From: Azospirillum tabaci
GTDB lineage: Bacteria; Pseudomonadota; Alphaproteobacteria; Azospirillales; Azospirillaceae
Direction of reading: 5' to 3'
NCBI RefSeq assembly: GCF_014596085.1
Contig: NZ_JACCJY010000024.1
Location: forward strand, 1-64,000
DNA: 64,000 nucleotides
How positions within the stretch are numbered: position 1 is the first letter of the stretch; each line of letters starts with the position of its first letter. This document shows positions 46,568-56,533 of the stretch, piece after piece. The position numbers and the translations under genes are program-made. The notes beneath the pieces are model-generated. The model made no database searches. It saw only the letters and a list, made by a program, of their open reading frames with translations, and was not told the origin of the DNA.

Positions 46568-47401
46568 CTACATGTCCAACCCGACGTCCAGGTTCGGCGC
46601 GCTGTGGGTCAGCCAGCCGACCGAGATCATGTCGACGCCCGCCTCCGCGATGGCGCGCACGGTGGACAGGGTGACGTTGCCGGACGCCTCCGTCACCATG
46701 CGGCCGTCCACCAGCGCGACGGCGCGGCGCAGCGTCTGCGGGTCCATGTTGTCGAGCAGAACGACGTCGACCGGCAGGGTCAGCAGCTCCTCCAGCTGGG
46801 CCAGCGTGTCCACCTCGACCTCCACCTTCACCATGTGGCCGATGGCGGCGCGGACGCGCTCGACCGCCGGGCGGATGCCGCCGGCGACGGCGATGTGGTT
46901 GTCCTTGACCAGAACCGCGTCGTCGAGCCCGAAGCGGTGGTTAAAGCCGCCGCCCAGCCGCACCGCGTGCTTTTCCAGCACGCGCAGGCCGGGGGTGGTC
47001 TTGCGGGTGCAGACGATGCGGGCGCGGGTTCCCTCGACCTCGCGCACCAGCGCCCGGGTGGCGGTGGCGATGCCGGACAGGCGGCCCAGCAGGTTCAGCG
47101 CCGTGCGCTCCGCCGTCAGCAGGGCGCGGGCGCGGGCCGTCACGGTGGCGATGGTGGCGCCGGGGGCCACGTCGGCGCCGTCGCCGTGTTCCACCCGCAG
47201 CTCCGCCGCCGGGTCGAGGATGCGGAAGGCGGACAGGGCGACCTCCAGCCCGGCGACGCGCCCGTCCTTGCGCGCGGCCACCCGCGCCGTCGCCACGGCG
47301 TCCGCCGGGACGATGCTGTCGGTCGTGATGTCGCCGGCCCGCCCGAGGTCCTCCGCCAGGGCGGCGCGGACGATCGGTTCATAGGTCAGAGGATGGAGCA
47401 T
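46568..47401 (-). CDS. nadC: Quinolinate phosphoribosyltransferase (carboxylating)
   Basis: A 277-aa enzyme turning quinolinate and PRPP into nicotinate mononucleotide. Family motifs are [35 protein letters not shown] (split here to the RKTTPGLR core), [14 protein letters not shown] and LLDNMDP. Overlaps nadB by 16 bp. Third gene of nadA-nadB-nadC. Confidence 0.95.
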   Translation of the reverse strand: MLHPLTYEPIVRAALAEDLGRAGDITTDSIVPADAVATARVAARKDGRVAGLEVALSAFRILDPAAELRVEHGDGADVAPGATIATVTARARALLTAERTALNLLGRLSGIATATRALVREVEGTRARIVCTRKTTPGLRVLEKHAVRLGGGFNHRFGLDDAVLVKDNHIAVAGGIRPAVERVRAAIGHMVKVEVEVDTLAQLEELLTLPVDVVLLDNMDPQTLRRAVALVDGRMVTEASGNVTLSTVRAIAEAGVDMISVGWLTHSAPNLDVGLDM

Positions 47402-49008
47402 GCGGCGTCTCCGGAAAGGGGGCCGGCGGCCCCGGTCAGGTCGGTGAGGGTGAAGCGGTGGCGCTGCGCCGCCGGGTCTTCCTGCGGAAAGTCGGTGCGG
47501 AAATGCGCCCCGCGGCTTTCGCTGCGGGCGAGCGCCGCGTGGACGATCAGCCGCCCGGCCAGCAGGCGGTTGCGCGCCTCGCCCCAGCGGCGGACGGCGG
47601 CGAGGTCCGCCGGGCCGTAACCGCACAGCGCGTCGAGCGCCACGGCGAGCCGGTCCAGCTTGCGCCGGGCGGTCCACAGCCCCACCCCGTCGCGCACCAG
47701 CCCGGCGCCCTGGTAGAGGGTGCGGCGGGCCTCGTCGGTGACAGCGTCGAGCAGGCCGGCCCCGACCTCCCCGGCCACCGCCGGGACGTCGGGCAGGGCG
47801 AAGGGCGGCAGGGGGGGCAGGTCCCGCCCGACCACGTCGCGGGCGACCCGCGCGCCGAACACCAGCGCCTCCAGCAGGGAATTGCTGGCCAGCCGGTTGG
47901 CGCCGTGGACCCCGGTGCAAGCGACCTCGCCGCAGGCCCACAGCCCGTCCAGGCTGGTCCGACCGGCATGGTCGGTGACCACCCCGCCCATGTGATAGTG
48001 CGCCGCCGGGGCGACCGGCACCGGCTCCCGCCAGGGGTCCAGCCCGTGGGCGGCACACAGCGCCAGCACGGTGGGGAAGCCGTCCGGCTTGGCGGCCAGC
48101 GCCGGGCGCAGATCGAGCCGCACCGGCTCCCCCGCCGCGACGCGGGCGCCGATGGCGCGGGCCACCACGTCGCGCGGAGCCAGCTCGGCCAGCGGGTGCT
48201 CCGCCGCCATGAAGCGGGTGCCGCGGCGGTCGAGCAGCACCGCCCCGGCGCCGCGCAGCGCCTCGGTCAGCAAAGGGGCGGGGTCGGCGTCCACGGCGAG
48301 CGCCGTGGGGTGGAACTGCACGAATTCGACGTCGGCGAGCAGCGCCCCGGCCCGCGCGGCCAACGCCAGCCCGTCGCCGGTCGCCTCCGGCGGGTTGGTG
48401 GTGCGGGCGTAGGCCCCGCCGACTCCGCCGGTCGCCAGCACCACGCGCGGCGCGCGGTGGAACACCCAGCCTTCGGAATGGCAGGCCAGCACGCCGCAGA
48501 CCCGCCCGTGGCGCGCCGCGAGATCGACGGCGAAGGCGTTGCTCTCCACCCGGATCGACGGGGTGGCGCGCACCCGCTCGGCCAGGGCCGCGACCAGCGT
48601 CGCCCCGGTGGCGTCGCCCCCGGCATGGACGATGCGCGCCGCCCCGTGCGCCGCCTCCCGCCCCAGGAGGGGGGCGCCGTCGGCACCGCGGTCGAAGGGC
48701 AGTCCGGCGAGGAGCAGCGCCCGCACCCGCTCCGCCCCCTCGCGGGTCAGCAGCAGGGCGCGGCCCGCGTCCACGAAGCCGGCGCCGGCGGCCACGGTGT
48801 CGGCGGCGTGCGCCTCCGGCCCGTCGCCGGGTCCGATGGCCGCGGCGATGCCGCCCTGGGCGTGGTTGCTGGAGCCGCCCGGCAGGTCCGGCGTCTTGGT
48901 CAGCAGCGTGACGGCGCGCGGCGCCAGATGCAGGGCGGCGGTCAGCCCGGCCATGCCGGAGCCGATGACGACCACCTCCGAATCGCGGACCGTGTAAGGG
49001 GTGGGCAT
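47386..49008 (-). CDS. nadB: L-aspartate oxidase
   Basis: A 540-aa FAD enzyme oxidising aspartate to iminoaspartate. FAD-binding [15 protein letters not shown], then the active-site segments [12 protein letters not shown] and [11 protein letters not shown], and [21 protein letters not shown] near residue 340. The C-terminal helical region is shorter and more Ala/Arg-rich than in E. coli NadB. ATG 49008 has GGGAGGC upstream. Separated from nadA by a 194-bp repeat-bearing gap. Confidence 0.95.
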   Translation of the reverse strand: MPTPYTVRDSEVVVIGSGMAGLTAALHLAPRAVTLLTKTPDLPGGSSNHAQGGIAAAIGPGDGPEAHAADTVAAGAGFVDAGRALLLTREGAERVRALLLAGLPFDRGADGAPLLGREAAHGAARIVHAGGDATGATLVAALAERVRATPSIRVESNAFAVDLAARHGRVCGVLACHSEGWVFHRAPRVVLATGGVGGAYARTTNPPEATGDGLALAARAGALLADVEFVQFHPTALAVDADPAPLLTEALRGAGAVLLDRRGTRFMAAEHPLAELAPRDVVARAIGARVAAGEPVRLDLRPALAAKPDGFPTVLALCAAHGLDPWREPVPVAPAAHYHMGGVVTDHAGRTSLDGLWACGEVACTGVHGANRLASNSLLEALVFGARVARDVVGRDLPPLPPFALPDVPAVAGEVGAGLLDAVTDEARRTLYQGAGLVRDGVGLWTARRKLDRLAVALDALCGYGPADLAAVRRWGEARNRLLAGRLIVHAALARSESRGAHFRTDFPQEDPAAQRHRFTLTDLTGAAGPLSGDAACSIL

Positions 49009-49047
49009 GGGAAGCCTCCCGACGAGAGGGAATTATGACGAGAGCAT

Positions 49048-49187
49048 CCCCTCTCCTGTCCCGGGAGAGGGAGGGGCCCGCCGCGACGCGGCGGGAGGGT
49101 GAGGGTACCGGCAAGGATCAGCGCCTTGATCCTCGCGCGACCCTCACCCGGCCCTTCGGGCCACCCTCTCCCGGGACGGGAGAGGGA
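49048..49187. repeat. Palindromic repeat, family B, between nadA and nadB
   Basis: CCCCTCTCCTGTCCCGGGAG to CTCTCCCGGGACGGGAGAG, with inner GGGTGAGGGTACC and ATCAAGGCGCTG shared with the copies at 27517 and 61563. It lies inside the nad operon. Confidence 0.8.
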
Positions 49188-49202
49188 ATGGGCGATGGCG
49201 GA

Positions 49203-50213
49203 TCAGCGCGGTTTGACGGCGAGCATCCGTTCCACCGAACGGCGGGCGCGGTCGGCCACCCCCGGCGCGATGGCCACTTGCGGCTCCAGCGTGCGCAGGC
49301 TGTCCAGGATGTTCGCCAGCGTGATCTTCTTCATGTGCGGGCACAGGTTGCAGGGCCGCACGAATTCCGTCTCCGGCGAGGCGGCGGCGACGTTGTCGCT
49401 CATCGAGCATTCGGTGACCATCAGCACCCGCGGCGGGCGGCGGTCCGCCACGAAATCGACCATGCGCGCGGTTGAGCCCACGAAGTCCGCGGCCTCCAGA
49501 ACGTCGGGCGGGCATTCCGGGTGGGCGATGACGATCAACTCGTCGAAGCGCCCGCGGAACTCGCGGATCTCGTCGCCGGTGAAGCGCTCGTGCACCTCGC
49601 AATGGCCCTTCCAGGCGATGATCTCGACGCTGGTCTGGGTGGCGACGTACTTCGCCAGATACTCGTCGGGCAGCATGATGACGCGCGGCGCGCCCAGCGA
49701 TTCCACCACCTCCACCGCGTTGCCGGAGGTGCAGCAGATGTCCACCTCCGCCTTCACGTCGGCCGAGGTGTTGACGTAGGCGACCACCGGCACGCCCGGA
49801 TAGCGCTCGCGCAGCAGCCGCACGTCGGCGGCGGTGATCGATTCGGCCAGCGAACAGCCCGCCCCGGTGTCGGGGATCAGCACCGTCTTGGCCGGGTTCA
49901 GCAGCTTCGCCGTCTCGGCCATGAAATGCACGCCGGCCAGCACGATCACGTCGGCGTCGGTCTCGGTCGCCCGGGCGGCGAGCGCCAAGCTGTCGCCGAC
50001 GATGTCGGCCACGCCGTGGAAGATCTCCGGCGTCTGGTAGTTGTGGGCGAGGATCACCGCGTTGCGCTCCCGCTTCAGGCGGTTGATCTCATGGACCAGC
50101 GGGGCGTGGAACGGCCATTCGACGGCGGGGACCACGCGCTTCATGCGCTCGTAGATCGGCTGCGTCGCCGCGGCGATGTCGGGCGTGTAGGCAAGGCCGG
50201 TGGTATCGCGCAT
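49203..50213 (-). CDS. nadA: Quinolinate synthase
   Basis: A 336-aa [4Fe-4S] enzyme condensing iminoaspartate with dihydroxyacetone phosphate. Cys ligands in [14 protein letters not shown] and [18 protein letters not shown] is the conserved N-terminal loop. ATG 50213. First gene of the nad operon, behind two palindromic operators. Confidence 0.95.
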   Translation of the reverse strand: MRDTTGLAYTPDIAAATQPIYERMKRVVPAVEWPFHAPLVHEINRLKRERNAVILAHNYQTPEIFHGVADIVGDSLALAARATETDADVIVLAGVHFMAETAKLLNPAKTVLIPDTGAGCSLAESITAADVRLLRERYPGVPVVAYVNTSADVKAEVDICCTSGNAVEVVESLGAPRVIMLPDEYLAKYVATQTSVEIIAWKGHCEVHERFTGDEIREFRGRFDELIVIAHPECPPDVLEAADFVGSTARMVDFVADRRPPRVLMVTECSMSDNVAAASPETEFVRPCNLCPHMKKITLANILDSLRTLEPQVAIAPGVADRARRSVERMLAVKPR

Positions 50214-50228
50214 GGCGCATTCCTTTAA

Positions 50229-50269
50229 TGCTCGTCGTGAGCAAAACCATAAATGCTCGATTGGAGCAT
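50229..50269. promoter_or_regulatory. Two operator-like dyads upstream of nadA
   Basis: TGCTC-GTCGT-GAGCA (50229-50243) and ATGCTC-GATTG-GAGCAT (50253-50269), perfect arms with 5-bp spacers, 25 bp apart. Their place before nadABC matches control by an alphaproteobacterial NAD regulator such as NadQ; the regulator itself is not in the window. Confidence 0.7.
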
Positions 50270-50314
50270 ATCAAGCGGAAAAGGATGCGCTCTGCGGACC
50301 GTTGGTGATTCGCC

Positions 50315-50662
50315 CTATTTGGCTTCCTGGCTGGACAGGTCGGACGGGTTTTCGGAGCGGGTCGGCTCTTGCCCCATGTCGGGTTCGCTGGCCCACTGGT
50401 TCGGGCGCGGCACCGGGTTGCCCTGCAGGTCGGGCGGTGCCCGGCGGACGTCGGCCAGCGCCTGCTGAAGCTCCGCCCCCTGGGTTTCGCCGCTGGTGGT
50501 GGCCTTCGGCGCGCGGACCCCCTGCTGGTTGGGCGGCGGCTCCTGGCTTTGCTGCACCTTGATGTCGTTGGACAGCGACTCCTTGGTGGCTTCCTGGGCG
50601 ATGACGTTGCCGGTCATCAGCAGCCCGGCGACGAGGCTGGAAGAAATGAGAACGGCGAGCAA
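50315..50662 (-). CDS. Small exported protein of unknown function
   Basis: A 115-aa protein, Gln/Pro/Glu-rich after residue 30 (QQSQEPPPNQQGVRAPK), with an N-terminal signal-like helix (LLAVLISSSLVAGLLMTG). The TTG start at 50662 is favoured because AAAGGAG lies nine bases upstream and no ATG gives the helix. No domain recognised. Confidence 0.6.
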   Translation of the reverse strand: MLAVLISSSLVAGLLMTGNVIAQEATKESLSNDIKVQQSQEPPPNQQGVRAPKATTSGETQGAELQQALADVRRAPPDLQGNPVPRPNQWASEPDMGQEPTRSENPSDLSSQEAK

Positions 50663-50755
50663 GGCGGCGGACTCCTTTGGGCAAAGGGGATGACAAGGCC
50701 GTCCCCCACCAACAGGCGCGGGCACCAACCCTCCCGTTCGTGCGTTATCAGGGGC

Positions 50756-51361
50756 ATGGACCCGACCGACGCTCCGACTCTGCCGCCCATCTTCCGCCCC
50801 TGGCCCGCCGAGGCGGGCGGCCCCTTCGCCACCGCCTGCCGCTTCGCCGCGGAAGGGGCGGCGCCCGGCACGCTCGTTCACAGCGGTCGGCGCGATCGGC
50901 TGGACGTGGCGGTGGTGCTGGTTCCCGACCGTCCGGACGCCGGGGACGGCCTCGCCGCCGTCACCCTGGTCGCGCTGGCCGACGCGCTGGAGGCGCTGGG
51001 GCCGCCGAACCAGAGCATCCGCTTCGACGGCGCGGGCCGCCTGCTGCTGAATGGCGCGGTGGCCGGCGGAGTGACCGTCGCCCTCGGCCCCGGCGCCGAG
51101 GACGGGCTTCCCGCCTGGGCCGTGGTCGGCGCGGAGCTGGAGGTCCTGGGCGACCCCGACGACCCCGACCCCGGACGGCGTCCCGACCGCACGGCTCTGC
51201 GCGAGGAGGGCTTCGGCGACACCGACGCCGTCGCGGTTCTGGAGAGCTTCACCCGGCATTTCCTGACCTGGATCGACCGGTGGATGGACGCGGGATTCGA
51301 GCCGGTGCGGCGGGTCTGGGAACAGCGGCTGATCCGCAAGGCAGAGGAGACGCGGCCATGA
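50756..51361 (+). CDS. Biotin/lipoate A/B protein ligase-family protein (formate dehydrogenase cluster)
   Basis: A 201-aa protein with a ligase-like fold signature: LAAVTLVALADALEALGPPNQ, then RFDGAGRLLLNGAVAGGV. It starts the unit that runs through DUF3305, DUF3306, TorD-like and fdh genes. The ligase assignment is by resemblance to proteins with a biotin/lipoate ligase domain; the catalytic Lys-containing loop is not obvious, so it may have another role in this cluster. Confidence 0.6.
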   Translation: MDPTDAPTLPPIFRPWPAEAGGPFATACRFAAEGAAPGTLVHSGRRDRLDVAVVLVPDRPDAGDGLAAVTLVALADALEALGPPNQSIRFDGAGRLLLNGAVAGGVTVALGPGAEDGLPAWAVVGAELEVLGDPDDPDPGRRPDRTALREEGFGDTDAVAVLESFTRHFLTWIDRWMDAGFEPVRRVWEQRLIRKAEETRP

Positions 51362-51897
51362 CCGGACAGGCCGAACGGCGCGGCGTCGGCATCGCGGTGG
51401 AGCGCCAGCGCATCGACAACCCGTGGGTGGACGCGCGCTGGCGGGTGACCGGCGCCCTGCCGGCGCTGCCCGACCGCGCGCCCTGGACCGTGCTGGCTCA
51501 GGACGGCGAGCGCACCGGCTATTACGCGGGCGCCACCGAGATCGTGCTCCATCCCGGCGAGACGGAGAACTACGTCGAGAATCTGAAGGGCGGCCACCCG
51601 ATGCTCTACGTCATCCTGCGCCGCTGCGCCGAGGAGCCGGGGCTGCGGCTGCTCGCCGTCACCGTCGATCCCGGCGAGGTCGACGCCCATTCCGACGCTG
51701 GCGACGACCTGATCGAAGCGATCCCCCTGCCGCCCGATCTTGCGGAATGGATGCGGGATTTCGTGGCCCGCCATCACACCGAACGCCCCTTCTACAAGCG
51801 CCAGCGCGACCGTGCCGACCCGGAGGCGCTGGCCCGCCGTGCCCCGGCCGTCCAACCCGGAGGTGCTCACCCCGGAAAGGATCAGCGCCATGGATGA
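51358..51897 (+). CDS. DUF3305 protein of the formate dehydrogenase cluster
   Basis: A 179-aa cytoplasmic protein, with VAVERQRIDNPWVDARWRV at the N-terminus and HPMLYVILRR in the centre. DUF3305 genes recur beside fdh genes in alphaproteobacteria, usually followed by DUF3306; the arrangement here is the same. Coupled to the preceding gene by ATGA and overlaps the next by 8 bp. Probably helps FDH maturation, which is an inference from context. Confidence 0.8.
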   Translation: MTGQAERRGVGIAVERQRIDNPWVDARWRVTGALPALPDRAPWTVLAQDGERTGYYAGATEIVLHPGETENYVENLKGGHPMLYVILRRCAEEPGLRLLAVTVDPGEVDAHSDAGDDLIEAIPLPPDLAEWMRDFVARHHTERPFYKRQRDRADPEALARRAPAVQPGGAHPGKDQRHG

Positions 51898-52525
51898 CCG
51901 CACCTTGGACGACGGGTCCGAAGGCTTCCTGTCCCGTTGGTCCCGCCGCAAGCAGGAGGCGCGCACGGCGCCCGTCGAGGCCCCCGAACCGCAGGAGGAG
52001 CGGGACACGGCGGAGGAACCGCAGGCCATCGCCGCTCCGCCGCCGGAACCCTTCGATCCGGAGAGCCTTCCCCCGGTGGAGAGCCTGGGTGCGGACAGCG
52101 ACTACACCGGTTTCCTCGCCAGCAACGTCCCGCAGGAGCTGAAACGGTTGGCCCTGCGCAAGGCCTGGACCAGCGACCCGGTGATCGCGGGCTTCCGTGG
52201 CTTCGCCGAGTATGACTGGGACTGCAACGCCCCCGGTTACGGCAAGCTGCTCGCCACCGACCGCATCGCCGACCTGCTGGACCGCATCGCCACCGACGAG
52301 AAACCGCCGGAGGAGGAGCCGCAGGAGGTGGTGGTTGCTGGGGTGGGCGAGTCTGAGGAAGGTGAGGGTCTTGCCCCCACCCCGGCCCTCCCCCGCTCTC
52401 AGCGGACCGAAGGTCCGCCTGCCGCGTCAGCGCAAACCTTTGGTTTGCGCGAAAGCTCCGCAGGGGAGGGAGAATCCTGCGAAGCGGCGTCCGTCCCCTC
52501 CCCTGCGAAAGCGGGGGAGGGTTAG
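51890..52525 (+). CDS. DUF3306 protein of the formate dehydrogenase cluster, 3' end built from a repeat
   Basis: A 211-aa protein. The DUF3306 core runs from GFLSRWSRRKQEAR through ALRKAWTSDPVIAGFRGFAEYDWD (split here) to about residue 145. Residues 161-211 are encoded by a family A palindromic repeat, which also supplies the stop codon. Partner of DUF3305 upstream; TorD-like gene follows 135 bp later. A role in FDH assembly is inferred from the neighbourhood. Confidence 0.78.
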   Translation: MDDRTLDDGSEGFLSRWSRRKQEARTAPVEAPEPQEERDTAEEPQAIAAPPPEPFDPESLPPVESLGADSDYTGFLASNVPQELKRLALRKAWTSDPVIAGFRGFAEYDWDCNAPGYGKLLATDRIADLLDRIATDEKPPEEEPQEVVVAGVGESEEGEGLAPTPALPRSQRTEGPPAASAQTFGLRESSAGEGESCEAASVPSPAKAGEG

Positions 52526-52534
52526 GGAGGGGGC
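52372..52534. repeat. Palindromic repeat, family A, at the 3' end of the DUF3306 gene
   Basis: The outer arms match the other family A copies, but an insert adds two perfect hairpins, GCGGACC-GAA-GGTCCGC (52402-52418) and GCGCAAACC-TTT-GGTTTGCGC (52430-52450). The element is translated for 51 codons, then ends the gene. Confidence 0.75.
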
Positions 52535-52660
52535 AAGCGCTGAAGCAATCAGGCAACCCCACCTCCCCGCCTGAACTGCGCAACCTTTGGGCATTCCCGC
52601 TGTTGTCGCTGATGAGCCGGACCTTAACCGGCCACGGAAAAGGCGCAGCGGGGCAAGGGC

Positions 52661-53341
52661 ATGGCGGAAACGGCCATCATCGACGACGCGGATCGGCTGC
52701 GGGCGCAGGCGTACGGCCTGCTGGCCCACCTGTTGGCGCGCCCGCCGTCCCGCGACTTGTTGGCCACGGTCGGCGCTCTGGCCGGGGATGGCTCGCCGCT
52801 GGGCCGGGCCATCAGCGATCTGGCCGTACGTGCCCGTACGCTCGCCGACCACCCGGACGGCGAACGGCGGGCCGAACGCGAATACCATGAGCTGTTCATC
52901 GGGGTGACGCGGGGCGAGCTGGTTCCCTTCGCCTCCTACTACCGCACCGGCTTCCTGATCGACCGCCCGCTCGCCCGCCTGCGCGAGGACATGCAGGCGC
53001 TGGGCATCGAGCGCGCGCCCGGCGTCAGCGAACCGGAGGACCACATCGCCGCCATCGCCGAGATCATGGGCGCGCTCGCCGCCGGGACCGTCGGCGGGCT
53101 GGACGGCGAACCGAACCTGCCGGGACAGAAGCGCTTCTTCGAGCGCCACCTCGCCCCATGGGCGGGCCGCTTCTTCCAGGATCTGGAGGAGGCGTCGGCG
53201 GCGCATCTCTACCGGCCCCTGGGCACCTTCGGGCGGCTGTTCCTGGACATCGAGACCAACGCCTTCGCGATGATCGCGCACGCCCCTCCGGGTGCGGCTC
53301 GCGGGGCCGACCAGCGGGAGGGCACGAACCATGCACCGTGA
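52661..53341 (+). CDS. TorD-like chaperone for formate dehydrogenase
   Basis: A 226-aa all-helical protein of the TorD/DmsD class, with the conserved EYHELFIGVTRGELVPFASYY and FFERHLAPWAGRFF. Such chaperones guard the Tat signal and insert cofactor into molybdoenzymes; the catalytic subunit two genes downstream has a Tat signal. Overlaps the next gene by 11 bp. Confidence 0.88.
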   Translation: MAETAIIDDADRLRAQAYGLLAHLLARPPSRDLLATVGALAGDGSPLGRAISDLAVRARTLADHPDGERRAEREYHELFIGVTRGELVPFASYYRTGFLIDRPLARLREDMQALGIERAPGVSEPEDHIAAIAEIMGALAAGTVGGLDGEPNLPGQKRFFERHLAPWAGRFFQDLEEASAAHLYRPLGTFGRLFLDIETNAFAMIAHAPPGAARGADQREGTNHAP

Positions 53342-53546
53342 CGAGAAGCCGAAAGCCGCCAAGACCGGACTGGAACGCCGCAGCCTGCTGAAGGGCCTCG
53401 GGCTGGGTGCGGCGGGGGCCGCCGCCGCGGCCGCGGCCCTGCGCGCCGCTCCGGCGGAGGCGATGGAATCGCGGCAGGAGCAGGTGAAGTCCCGCTACCG
53501 CGAAACCGACCATGTGAAGCGTTTCTACGCGCTGAACCGACTCTGA
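53331..53546 (+). CDS. Formate dehydrogenase region Tat-signal protein
   Basis: A 71-aa protein with a twin-arginine signal (LERRSLLKGLGLGAAGAAA) and a short mature part ending YRETDHVKRFYALNRL. The family is known only from fdh operons, between torD-like and fdhA genes, as here. Its role is unknown; export or assembly of FDH is likely. The start at 53331 overlaps the preceding gene. Confidence 0.9.
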   Translation: MHRDEKPKAAKTGLERRSLLKGLGLGAAGAAAAAAALRAAPAEAMESRQEQVKSRYRETDHVKRFYALNRL

Positions 53547-53589
53547 CCGCGACGTCTTTTTCCGCGACGTCTTTTCAAAGGGCCGCCCC

Positions 53590-56508
53590 ATGCTCGTCAA
53601 GCGCAACGCCGGAACCGCCGCCACCCGCGCCTCCCTCGCCCGCCGCCTGAACGGTCTGTCGGCGGGCACCGCCGGGCTTGGAGAAACCGTCGACCGCCGC
53701 GGCTTCCTGAAGACCTCCGGCCTCGCCGCCGGGGGCATGGCGGCGCTGGGCGCGCTGCCCGCCGCGATGATCCAGAAGGCCGAGGCCGGGCCGACCCTGC
53801 CCAACGTCGAGGTCGTCACCCGCAAGAACGTCTGCACCCACTGCTCGGTCGGCTGCACCGTGATCGCCGAGGTGCAGAACGGCGTCTGGACCGGGCAGGA
53901 GCCGGGCTGGGAGAGCCCGATCAGCCAGGGCGCGCACTGCGCGAAGGGCGCCTCGGTCCGCGAGCTGACCAAGGGCGAGCGGCGGGTGAAATACCCGATG
54001 AAGCTGGTGGACGGCCAGTGGCAGCGCATCTCCTGGGACCAGGCCATCGAGGAGATCGGGAACAAGCTGCTGGAGATCCGCCAGCAGTCCGGGCCGGACG
54101 CCACCTTCTGGCTGGGTTCCGCCAAATTCTCCAACGAGGGCGCCTATCTCTTCCGCAAGCTGGCGGCCTTCTGGGGAACCAACAACGTCGATCATCAGGC
54201 GCGCATCTGTCACAGCACCACGGTCGCCGGGGTGGCGAACACCTGGGGCTACGGCGCCATGACCAACAGCTACAACGACATCCAGAATTCCAAGGCGCTG
54301 CTGATCATCGGCGGCAACCCGGCCGAGGCCCACCCCGTCTCGCTGCCGCACATGCTGCGCGGGAAGGAGCACAACCGCGCCCCGTTCATCGTCATCGACC
54401 CGCGCTTCACCCGCACCGCCGCCCACGCCACCGACTATGTGCGCATCCGCCCCGGCACCGACATCCCGGTCACCTGGGGCATCCTCTGGCACATCTTCGA
54501 GAACGGCTGGGAGGACAAGGAGTACATCCGCCAACGCGTCTACGGCATGGACGAGGTCCGCGCCGAGGTGAAGAAGTGGGACCCCGCGACGGTGGAGCGG
54601 GTCAGCGGCGTCCCTGGCGAGCAGCTCTACCGCGTGGCCGAGGCGCTGGCGAAGAACCGGCCGTCCACCGTCATCTGGTGCATGGGCATCACCCAGAAGA
54701 CCACCGGCACCGCCAACGTCCGCGCCCTGTCGATCCTGCAGCTGGCGCTCGGCAACATCGGCACGGCCGGCGGCGGGGCGAACATCTACCGCGGCCACTG
54801 CAACGTGCAGGGCGCCACCGATTTCGGGCTCGACGTCTCCACGCTGCCCTCCTACTACGGGCTGGCCGAGGGGGCGTGGAAGCATTTCTGCCGCGTCTGG
54901 GACGTCGATTACGACTGGATGAAAAGCCGCTTCTCCTCCAAGGAGCTGATGGAGGCCAAGGGCATCCCGACCACCCGCTGGTTCGACGGAGTCACCTACA
55001 AGCCGGAGGAGATCCAGCAGCCGTCGCCGCTGAAGGCGATGGTCGTCTTCGGCCACGGCGGCAACACCGTCACCCGCATGCCGGAGATGCTGAAGGGGCT
55101 GGAGCAGCTGTCCCTGCTCGTCATCGCCGACCCGCACCCGACCACCTTCGCCGCCTTCAAGGAGCGCCGGAACGGCACCTACATCCTGCCGGCCTGCACC
55201 CAGTTCGAGACGGACGGCTCGCGCACCTGCTCCAACCGGTCGGTGCAGTGGGGCGAGAAGGTCGTGGAGCCGATCTTCGAGTCCAAGGACGACTACACCA
55301 TCATCTATCTGCTGGCCCGCAAGTTCGGCTTCGCCGACGAGATGTTCAAGCACATCACGGTGGAGCAGACCCGACCGGTGCCGGAGGACATCCTGCGCGA
55401 GATCAACCGCGGCTGTCTGTCCACCGGCTACACCGGCCAGTCGCCGGAGCGGCTGAAGATGCACATGAAGCATCAGGCCGATTTCGACAAGATCACCATG
55501 CAGGCGACCAGCGGCCCGCTGAAGGGCGAGTATTACGGCCTGCCCTGGCCCTGCTGGGGCCATCCGGAGCTTCGCCATCCCGGCTGCGCCGTTCTTTACG
55601 ACACCTCCAAGCACGTGATGGAGGGCGGCGGCGTCTTCCGCGCCCGCTTCGGGGTGGAGCGCAACGGCGTCAGCCTGCTCGCCGACGGCTCCTATTCCAA
55701 GGGGTCGGAGATCGAGGACGGCTATCCCGAATTCACCATGGCGATGCTGCGCAAGCTGGGCTGGGACAAGGACCTGACGGCCGAGGAGATGCGGGTCATC
55801 CAGGCCATCGGCGGCGACAAGGTGGACGAGGTGAGCTGGCAGACCGATCTGTCCATGGGCATCATCCGCGTCGCGATGAAGCACGGCTGCGTGCCGCACG
55901 GCAACGCCAAGGCCCGCGCCGTCGCCTGGAACCTGCCCGACCCGGTGCCGCTGCACCGCGAGCCGATCTACTCCCCGCGGCCGGAGCTGGTAAAGGAGTA
56001 TCCGGCGATCGAGGACCGGCGCGATTACCGCCTGCCGCAGCTCGCCCGCTCGCTCCAGTTCAAGATCGCGGACAGCGACATCCGCCAGCGCTTCCCCTTC
56101 ATCCTGACCTCCGGACGGCTGGTCGAATATGAGGGCGGCGGCGAGGAGACCCGCTCCAACCCCTGGCTGGCCGAATTGCAGCAGTCGATGTTCGTGGAGA
56201 TCAACCCCAAGGACGCCGAGCGCCTGGGCATCCGCGACGGCGGCATGGTCTGGGTCTACGGGCCGGAGGACAACTCGAAGGCGCGGATGCGCGCGCTGGT
56301 GACCGAACGCATCGGCGCCGGCACGGTCTTCATGCCCTTCCACTTCTCCGGCTACTGGCAGGGCAACAGCCTGCGGGAGAACTACCCGCCGGGCACCGAC
56401 CCCATCGTCCTGGGCGAGCCGGCCAACGGGGTGACGACCTATGGCTACGACCCGATGACCTTCATGCAGGAAACCAAGGTGACGCTTTGCCGCGTCGAGC
56501 CGGCCTGA
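53590..56508 (+). CDS. fdhA: Formate dehydrogenase catalytic (alpha) subunit
   Basis: A 972-aa molybdo/tungsto-bis-MGD enzyme oxidising formate to CO2. A Tat signal (RRGFLKTSGLAAGG) at residues 38-50 points to export; the [4Fe-4S] motif is NVCTHCSVGC, and the active-site loop is ARICHST with Cys207 coded by TGT, so it is not a selenoprotein. The C-terminal MGD-binding domain ends RVEPA. Starts 43 bp after the Tat protein gene. Confidence 0.95.
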   Translation: MLVKRNAGTAATRASLARRLNGLSAGTAGLGETVDRRGFLKTSGLAAGGMAALGALPAAMIQKAEAGPTLPNVEVVTRKNVCTHCSVGCTVIAEVQNGVWTGQEPGWESPISQGAHCAKGASVRELTKGERRVKYPMKLVDGQWQRISWDQAIEEIGNKLLEIRQQSGPDATFWLGSAKFSNEGAYLFRKLAAFWGTNNVDHQARICHSTTVAGVANTWGYGAMTNSYNDIQNSKALLIIGGNPAEAHPVSLPHMLRGKEHNRAPFIVIDPRFTRTAAHATDYVRIRPGTDIPVTWGILWHIFENGWEDKEYIRQRVYGMDEVRAEVKKWDPATVERVSGVPGEQLYRVAEALAKNRPSTVIWCMGITQKTTGTANVRALSILQLALGNIGTAGGGANIYRGHCNVQGATDFGLDVSTLPSYYGLAEGAWKHFCRVWDVDYDWMKSRFSSKELMEAKGIPTTRWFDGVTYKPEEIQQPSPLKAMVVFGHGGNTVTRMPEMLKGLEQLSLLVIADPHPTTFAAFKERRNGTYILPACTQFETDGSRTCSNRSVQWGEKVVEPIFESKDDYTIIYLLARKFGFADEMFKHITVEQTRPVPEDILREINRGCLSTGYTGQSPERLKMHMKHQADFDKITMQATSGPLKGEYYGLPWPCWGHPELRHPGCAVLYDTSKHVMEGGGVFRARFGVERNGVSLLADGSYSKGSEIEDGYPEFTMAMLRKLGWDKDLTAEEMRVIQAIGGDKVDEVSWQTDLSMGIIRVAMKHGCVPHGNAKARAVAWNLPDPVPLHREPIYSPRPELVKEYPAIEDRRDYRLPQLARSLQFKIADSDIRQRFPFILTSGRLVEYEGGGEETRSNPWLAELQQSMFVEINPKDAERLGIRDGGMVWVYGPEDNSKARMRALVTERIGAGTVFMPFHFSGYWQGNSLRENYPPGTDPIVLGEPANGVTTYGYDPMTFMQETKVTLCRVEPA

Positions 56509-56533
56509 CGCGCCGCGAGGAGGACACAAGACC

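Noticed and set aside
54208-54210. Selenocysteine in fdhA
   Set aside because: The active-site codon is TGT (Cys207), not TGA, and the frame is uninterrupted.
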